DNA from: Streptomyces tuirus
GTDB taxonomy: Bacteria; Actinomycetota; Actinomycetes; Streptomycetales; Streptomycetaceae
Assembly: GCA_018195615.1 (NCBI GenBank)
Contig: JAGTPG010000002.1
Location: 930,001-994,000 of the forward strand
Reading direction: 5' to 3'
DNA length: 64,000 nt
Positions 60,008-64,000 of the stretch are shown here, one piece after another. Every line of letters starts with the position of its first letter. Position 1 is the first letter of the stretch. Made by a program: the position numbers and the translations under genes. The notes under the pieces are model-generated. The model made no database searches and had not been told where the DNA came from. It worked only from the letters and a program-made list of their open reading frames with translations.

Positions 60008-60931
60008 GTGAACAGCAGCGCTCGACCGACGAACACCGCGACCGGCCTGCATCGGGTCGACCTCAATCTGCTCCCGCTGCTCGCCGCCCTCCTCGAGCAC
60101 CGCAGTGTCACGCGCGCCGCCCAGGCGGTCGGGCTGACACAGCCGGCCATGAGCAACGCCCTGCAACGGCTGCGGCGCACCCTCGGCGACGAACTCCTCG
60201 TCCGGGTCGGCCGCCACTACGTGCTCACCGCGCGCGCCGGGGCGCTGGCCGGACCGGTCGCGCTGATCCTGGAGACCGCGACCAACCAGGTGCTCACGCC
60301 TCCGACGTTCGATCCCGCGACCTCGGACCGTACCTTCCGCATAGCCGCGACCAGTGCCACGGCCCTGCCCTTCCTTCCCGCCCTCAGCGCCACGCTCGCC
60401 GTGAGCGCACCGGGTGTCCGCCTGCACCTGGAACCGCCCGAGTCCTCCATGGACCTCACCCGCGGCGACGCGACGGCGGACGTGACGCTGCTGCCGGACA
60501 CCGTGCCGACCACGCTGCCGAGGGAGCGGCTCTACCACGAGGACTGGGTCGTGGTCGCCGACGCCGGCAACGACCGCATCGGCGCGACGCTCACCGTCGA
60601 CGACCTCGCCCGGCTGCCTCACGTGGTGTTCGAGTGGGAAGGAGGGCGAGTCGGCGCTCAGCAGGCCCTGGCCCAGCTGATACCCGATCTCCACGTCCAG
60701 TGCGTCGTCTTCGAGTTCCTGATGATCCCCTCGATGGTGAGCGGCACGCCCATGATCGCGCTGTTACAGCGCAGACTGGCCCGGCAGCTGGCGGATCAGC
60801 ACGGGCTCAGGGTGATGGAGTCGCCGGTTCCCCTGCCGTCGCTCGGTATCGATCTGGTGTGGAATCCGCGCACGGCCGGCGACCCCGGACGGATATGGCT
60901 TCGGAAGCAGCTGATGCGCGCGGTTCATTAG
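60008..60931 (+). CDS. LysR-family regulator with a TTA codon
   Basis: 307 aa from GTG 60008. N-terminal helix-turn-helix: LNLLPLLAALLEHRSVTRAA, QAVGLTQPAMSNALQRLRRT, a NodD/PcpR-like LysR. The effector domain begins RTFRIAATSATALPFLPAL. Codon 253 (60764-60766) is TTA, so full expression should need the bldA tRNA and be tied to development. It lies between the divergent NTF2-like gene and the VanA/VanB operon, and probably activates the latter in response to an aromatic acid. Confidence 0.9.
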   Translation: MNSSARPTNTATGLHRVDLNLLPLLAALLEHRSVTRAAQAVGLTQPAMSNALQRLRRTLGDELLVRVGRHYVLTARAGALAGPVALILETATNQVLTPPTFDPATSDRTFRIAATSATALPFLPALSATLAVSAPGVRLHLEPPESSMDLTRGDATADVTLLPDTVPTTLPRERLYHEDWVVVADAGNDRIGATLTVDDLARLPHVVFEWEGGRVGAQQALAQLIPDLHVQCVVFEFLMIPSMVSGTPMIALLQRRLARQLADQHGLRVMESPVPLPSLGIDLVWNPRTAGDPGRIWLRKQLMRAVH

Positions 60932-61033
60932 CGATGTGATTACAAAGCATTCCCAGCATTCATTGGACTCATTTCCCGGCTGTGCTTAGCGTTCCGGCAC
61001 GAGCACTCTTTGAACCGGAGGAGGAGAACCGTC

Positions 61034-62125
61034 GTGTTTCCACTGAATGCCTGGTACGCCGCGGCATGGGACACCGAAGTCGGTCGCACCCTGTTGCCCC
61101 GTACCGTGTGCGAGCGACCGCTCGTGCTGTACCGAACCACTTCCGGGGACCCGGTGGCGATGGCCGATGCCTGCTGGCACCGTCTCGTGCCCCTGTCGAT
61201 GGGCGAGTTGCACGGTGACGACGTGGTCTGCGGCTACCACGGACTCACCTACGGGCCCAACGGCCGCTGCACCCGGATGCCCGCGCAGGAGACCCTCAAC
61301 CCCTCCGCCGCGGTCGACTCCTATCCGGTGGTGGAACGGCACAGGTTCGTCTGGGTCTGGCTGGGCGACCCCGCGGCGGCCGACCCCGGTCTCGTCCCGG
61401 ACCTGCACTGGAACGACGACCCGCGGTGGGCCGGGGACGGCGAGAGCATCGTCCTCGGCTGCGACTACCGGCTGGTCCTGGACAACCTCATGGACCTCAC
61501 CCATGAGCAGTTCCTCCACGCGGACAGCCTCGCCAGCGACGAGCTCTCCGAAGCCGAACCCGACGTCGCCCACGACGACCGTTCGGTCACGCTCACCCGG
61601 TGGCTGCTGGGGATCGAGGCGCCGCCCTTCCTGGCCATGCAGTTGCGCCGCAAGGAGCCCGCCTACGACGGGCCCGTCGACCGGTGGCAGGTCATCCGCT
61701 TCACCGCTCCCTCGACGATCACCATCGACGTCGGTGTGGCGCCGACCGGAAGCGGGGCGCCGGAAGGCGACCGGAGCGCCGGCATCAACGGCTACGTGCT
61801 CAACACGGTCACGCCTGCCACGGCCGGCACCTGCCACTACTTCTGGGCCTTCACCCGCGATTACCACCTCCACGACCAGAGCCTGACCACCCTGCTCCGC
61901 AACAGCGTCTCGCGGGTCTTCGGTCAGGACACCGAGATGCTCAACGCGCAGCAGCGGGCGATCGAGGCGAACCCGGGACACGAGTTCTACAACCTCAACA
62001 TCGACGTCGGAGGGATGTGGGTGCGCCGGATCATCGACGCACAGGTCGCACGGGAACAGGGGCGGGACCGCACACCCCCGAGCCGCCTGGCGGCCGTCGC
62101 GGCCACGACGAGGGAGACGGCATGA
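61034..62125 (+). CDS. vanA: Rieske oxygenase, vanillate O-demethylase oxygenase (VanA)-like
   Basis: 363 aa from GTG 61034, with GGAGGAGGAG upstream. Rieske [2Fe-2S] ligands C-x-H...C-x2-H in ADACWHRLVPLSMGE and VVCGYHGLTYG; mononuclear iron region NLMDLTHEQFLHADSL. FPLNAWYAAAWDTEVG at the start, CDYRLVLDNLMDLTH and the DGPVDRWQVIRFTAPSTITI segment follow VanA closely; dicamba and other O-demethylases share the family. It removes a methyl group as formaldehyde, using electrons from the reductase encoded next. The exact substrate is unproven. Confidence 0.88.
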   Translation: MFPLNAWYAAAWDTEVGRTLLPRTVCERPLVLYRTTSGDPVAMADACWHRLVPLSMGELHGDDVVCGYHGLTYGPNGRCTRMPAQETLNPSAAVDSYPVVERHRFVWVWLGDPAAADPGLVPDLHWNDDPRWAGDGESIVLGCDYRLVLDNLMDLTHEQFLHADSLASDELSEAEPDVAHDDRSVTLTRWLLGIEAPPFLAMQLRRKEPAYDGPVDRWQVIRFTAPSTITIDVGVAPTGSGAPEGDRSAGINGYVLNTVTPATAGTCHYFWAFTRDYHLHDQSLTTLLRNSVSRVFGQDTEMLNAQQRAIEANPGHEFYNLNIDVGGMWVRRIIDAQVAREQGRDRTPPSRLAAVAATTRETA

Positions 62126-63078
62126 CCGGCACCGCCGCCACCGCGGTCGTGGTGACACGCACCGAACTCGTACCGGACATCGTGGAACTGGTGCTGCGCC
62201 CGTCCAGGCCGGTCCGGTCGGTCCCGCCGGGCAGCCACATCGACATCACCGTCCCCCTGCCGGGCGGGCATGAGCCGCGCTCCTACTCGCTGGTCGACCG
62301 GGGCCACGACGACGGCCTGCTCCGTATCGCCGTACGCCTCCAGCAGGGCGGGCGTGGAGGGTCGCGGTGGATGCACGAGCTGCGCCCCGGCTCGGAGATC
62401 GCTTTCGCGGGCCCGATCGACGAGTTCCCGCTCTGCCCGGGGCGCCCGCCGAGCGTGCTCCTCGCCGGCGGCATCGGGATCACCCCCATCGCCGGACTCG
62501 CCCACGCCCTCCGCGCGCGTGGCGCCGACTACCGGCTCGTCTACGCCGGCCGGTCCCGCGACCACATGGCCTTCGTCGACGATCTCGAGCGCGAACACCC
62601 GGGCAGGGTCAGGGTCTTCGAAGACAGGCACGGGATCTTCGTCGACCCCGACGAGGTCGTCTCGTCGGTCCCCGACGGTGGCGTGCTGTACGTCTGCGGC
62701 CCGATGGGGCTGCTCACCGCTGTCCGAGCGGCCTGGGAGCGTGCCGCCAGGCCACCCGCCGGGCTCCGCTTCGAAACGTTCGGCACGAGCGGCGCCCTGC
62801 CGGCGACACCGTTCCGCGTGGAGGTTCCCGCGCGGGGGCTGAGCTTCGACGTACCCGTCGGCACGAGCCTCCTGGACGCCCTCCAGAGTGCCGGAGTGGA
62901 GATGATGTACGACTGTCGCCGTGGCGAGTGCGGCCTGTGCAGGGTCGCGATACTCGACGTGACGGGCAAGGTCGATCACCGGGACGTGTTCCTCTCGGAA
63001 CGTCAGCGCGCACAGGGCCGGGCGATGTGCGCGTGCGTTTCCCGCGTCGCGGGAGCCTCCATCACCATCGATTGCTGA
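62122..63078 (+). CDS. vanB: Rieske oxygenase reductase, VanB-like (FMN, NAD, plant-type ferredoxin)
   Basis: A 318-aa protein, start coupled to VanA (ATGA). Domain order: flavin domain with PRSYSLVDRG, NAD domain with LLAGGIGITPIAGLAHAL and YVCGPMGLLTAV, then a C-terminal plant-type [2Fe-2S] domain with the ligands in MYDCRRGECGLCRVAI and AMCACVSRV. This FMN-NAD-Fe2S order defines phthalate-dioxygenase-reductase/VanB proteins. It carries electrons from NADH to the oxygenase. Confidence 0.92.
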   Translation: MTGTAATAVVVTRTELVPDIVELVLRPSRPVRSVPPGSHIDITVPLPGGHEPRSYSLVDRGHDDGLLRIAVRLQQGGRGGSRWMHELRPGSEIAFAGPIDEFPLCPGRPPSVLLAGGIGITPIAGLAHALRARGADYRLVYAGRSRDHMAFVDDLEREHPGRVRVFEDRHGIFVDPDEVVSSVPDGGVLYVCGPMGLLTAVRAAWERAARPPAGLRFETFGTSGALPATPFRVEVPARGLSFDVPVGTSLLDALQSAGVEMMYDCRRGECGLCRVAILDVTGKVDHRDVFLSERQRAQGRAMCACVSRVAGASITIDC

Positions 63079-63145
63079 ACGGCCGAACGGCAGCGGCTCA
63101 ATCTGCTCTCCCGGCAGCCCGCGCCGTTCGCACGGTGTAGGCGGC

Positions 63146-64000
63146 TCAGCCTGCCGCCAGTGCTTCCCGTACGGACAGTTCGGCGTCGTGCCCGTAGATC
63201 CATCCGCTCTGGGCGAAGGGGTCCGAGCTGGAGAACGAGGCGTCCCGGGCCCGCTGTGCGGGACCGTCGGGCAGGTGGTTGCTCTCCGCCCTGCCCCGGC
63301 TCATCTGCTGCACGCGGGTGGCGCGCGGGCGGCGTATGTCCTCGTACCGGCGCAGCGCGGCGGAGGGGTCTTCCGGCCGGTCGGCGAGGCAGCCCGCCAG
63401 CACGGCGGCATCCTCCATCGCCTGTGCCGCTCCCTGGGCGAAGAAGGGGAACATCGGATGCGCGGCGTCGCCGAGCAACGCGACAGGTCCGTTCGTCCAG
63501 CGGGGCAGCGGGTCCCGGTCGAGCAGCGCCCACCGTCCCGTGCGTTCCGCGGCCGCGAGGAGCGCCTGCAGTTCGCCGGACCAGCCGGCGAACTCGGCGC
63601 GCAGGTCCTCGATCCGCCCCTCGGCCGACCAGGATTCCGTCGTCCAGTCGTACGCCGGCCCGAACGCGACGATGTTGATCTGCGCGCCGGCCGAGATCGG
63701 GTAGTGGACCAGGTGACGGTCGGGACCGAGCCACAGCGTCTGGACCGGATGGCGCGCGAACTCCGGCGCGCTCTCGGCCGGCACGAGGCACCGCCAGGCG
63801 CAGATGCCCGAGAACCGTGGTGAGCCCGCCTCGGCCACGTACTGTCCCACGGTGGTGTGGACGCCGTCGGCGCCCACGACCACGTCGGCGACCTCCCGTG
63901 CTCCATCGGTGAACGTCAGCTCCACTCCCGCCCCGTCCAGTCGGCGGAGGCCGGCGAGACGGGTCCCGAGCCGCAGCGCCGCCTCGGGTACCGCTGCCCG
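63146..64000 (-). CDS. FAD-dependent aromatic monooxygenase (salicylate/hydroxybenzoate hydroxylase-like), cut by the window edge
   Basis: The C-terminal 284 residues, open to base 64000 on the coding strand. DG motif VVVGADGVHTTVG, GD motif GPVALLGDAAHPMFPFFAQG with AAQAMEDAAVLAGCL, typical of group A flavin hydroxylases such as salicylate 1-hydroxylase and 3-hydroxybenzoate 6-hydroxylase. The N-terminal GxGxxG flavin loop lies beyond the window. It is convergent with the VanB gene (67-base gap). It could hydroxylate the demethylated product to a ring-cleavage substrate. Confidence 0.85.
   Translation of the reverse strand, partial: RAAVPEAALRLGTRLAGLRRLDGAGVELTFTDGAREVADVVVGADGVHTTVGQYVAEAGSPRFSGICAWRCLVPAESAPEFARHPVQTLWLGPDRHLVHYPISAGAQINIVAFGPAYDWTTESWSAEGRIEDLRAEFAGWSGELQALLAAAERTGRWALLDRDPLPRWTNGPVALLGDAAHPMFPFFAQGAAQAMEDAAVLAGCLADRPEDPSAALRRYEDIRRPRATRVQQMSRGRAESNHLPDGPAQRARDASFSSSDPFAQSGWIYGHDAELSVREALAAG

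Overview
The window is high-G+C actinobacterial DNA, almost certainly Streptomyces or a close relative. Third codon positions are nearly all G or C, TTA codons are very rare, and genes overlap by ATGA/GTGA. The gene families (contractile injection system, CBM13-tagged xylanases, GAF regulator beside an aldehyde dehydrogenase) are typical of that genus. The species cannot be named from the sequence alone. No tRNA, rRNA or CRISPR array was seen.

Layout. (1) 1-19.1 kb, all minus strand: a contractile injection system (CIS, phage-tail-like) operon. From promoter-proximal to distal it encodes sheath, tube, a T4-type hub-assembly chaperone, two small proteins, a DUF4255 terminator, an AAA+ ATPase, a 96-aa protein, a giant DUF4157 protein ending in a putative toxin domain, a putative immunity protein, then tube adaptor, LysM protein, hub, spike, PAAR tip, gp25 and the start of the baseplate J protein, which runs off the left edge. 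(2) 19.1-23.8 kb: small hypothetical genes, then a GAF/winged-helix regulator and the aldehyde dehydrogenase it probably controls. (3) 23.9-28.6 kb: a xylan-degrading set (esterase, GH10 xylanase, GH62 arabinofuranosidase), all secreted and all carrying CBM13 ricin-type lectin domains. (4) 28.7-30.9 kb: a metallophosphoesterase and a scar of broken genes. (5) 30.9-54 kb: a large acyl-CoA catabolic island with four acyl-CoA dehydrogenases, two aminoglycoside-phosphotransferase-like kinases, an acyl-CoA synthetase, two thiolases (one broken by a MITE), two crotonases, four SDRs, an alcohol dehydrogenase, an OB-fold protein, an MFS permease and two TetR regulators. (6) 54.1-64 kb: an aromatic-catabolism island with a GntR regulator, extradiol dioxygenase, FAH-family hydrolase, alcohol dehydrogenase, LysR regulator, VanA/VanB-type Rieske demethylase and an FAD monooxygenase cut by the right edge.

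How the genes may work together. In region 5 a recurring element (core AACTGAACTnAnTTCA) lies in front of most of the transcription units. One copy precedes the TetR gene at 37348-37971, so the island is probably one TetR regulon. It pairs ACAD10/11-type dehydrogenases with APH-type kinases, the enzyme pair known to activate and dehydrate 4-hydroxyacyl-CoAs. It also carries a FadE-type dehydrogenase pair and a thiolase/OB-fold pair. The substrate is unknown.

Caution on sequence quality. About eighteen genes are interrupted by what looks like one missing base in a C/G run of 3-7. Adding one base restores a full-length family member in nearly every case. I treat these as probable homopolymer undercalls and annotate the genes across them. 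The MITE-broken thiolase, the aspartase/GntR deletion scar and the TetR fragment look like genuine gene loss.
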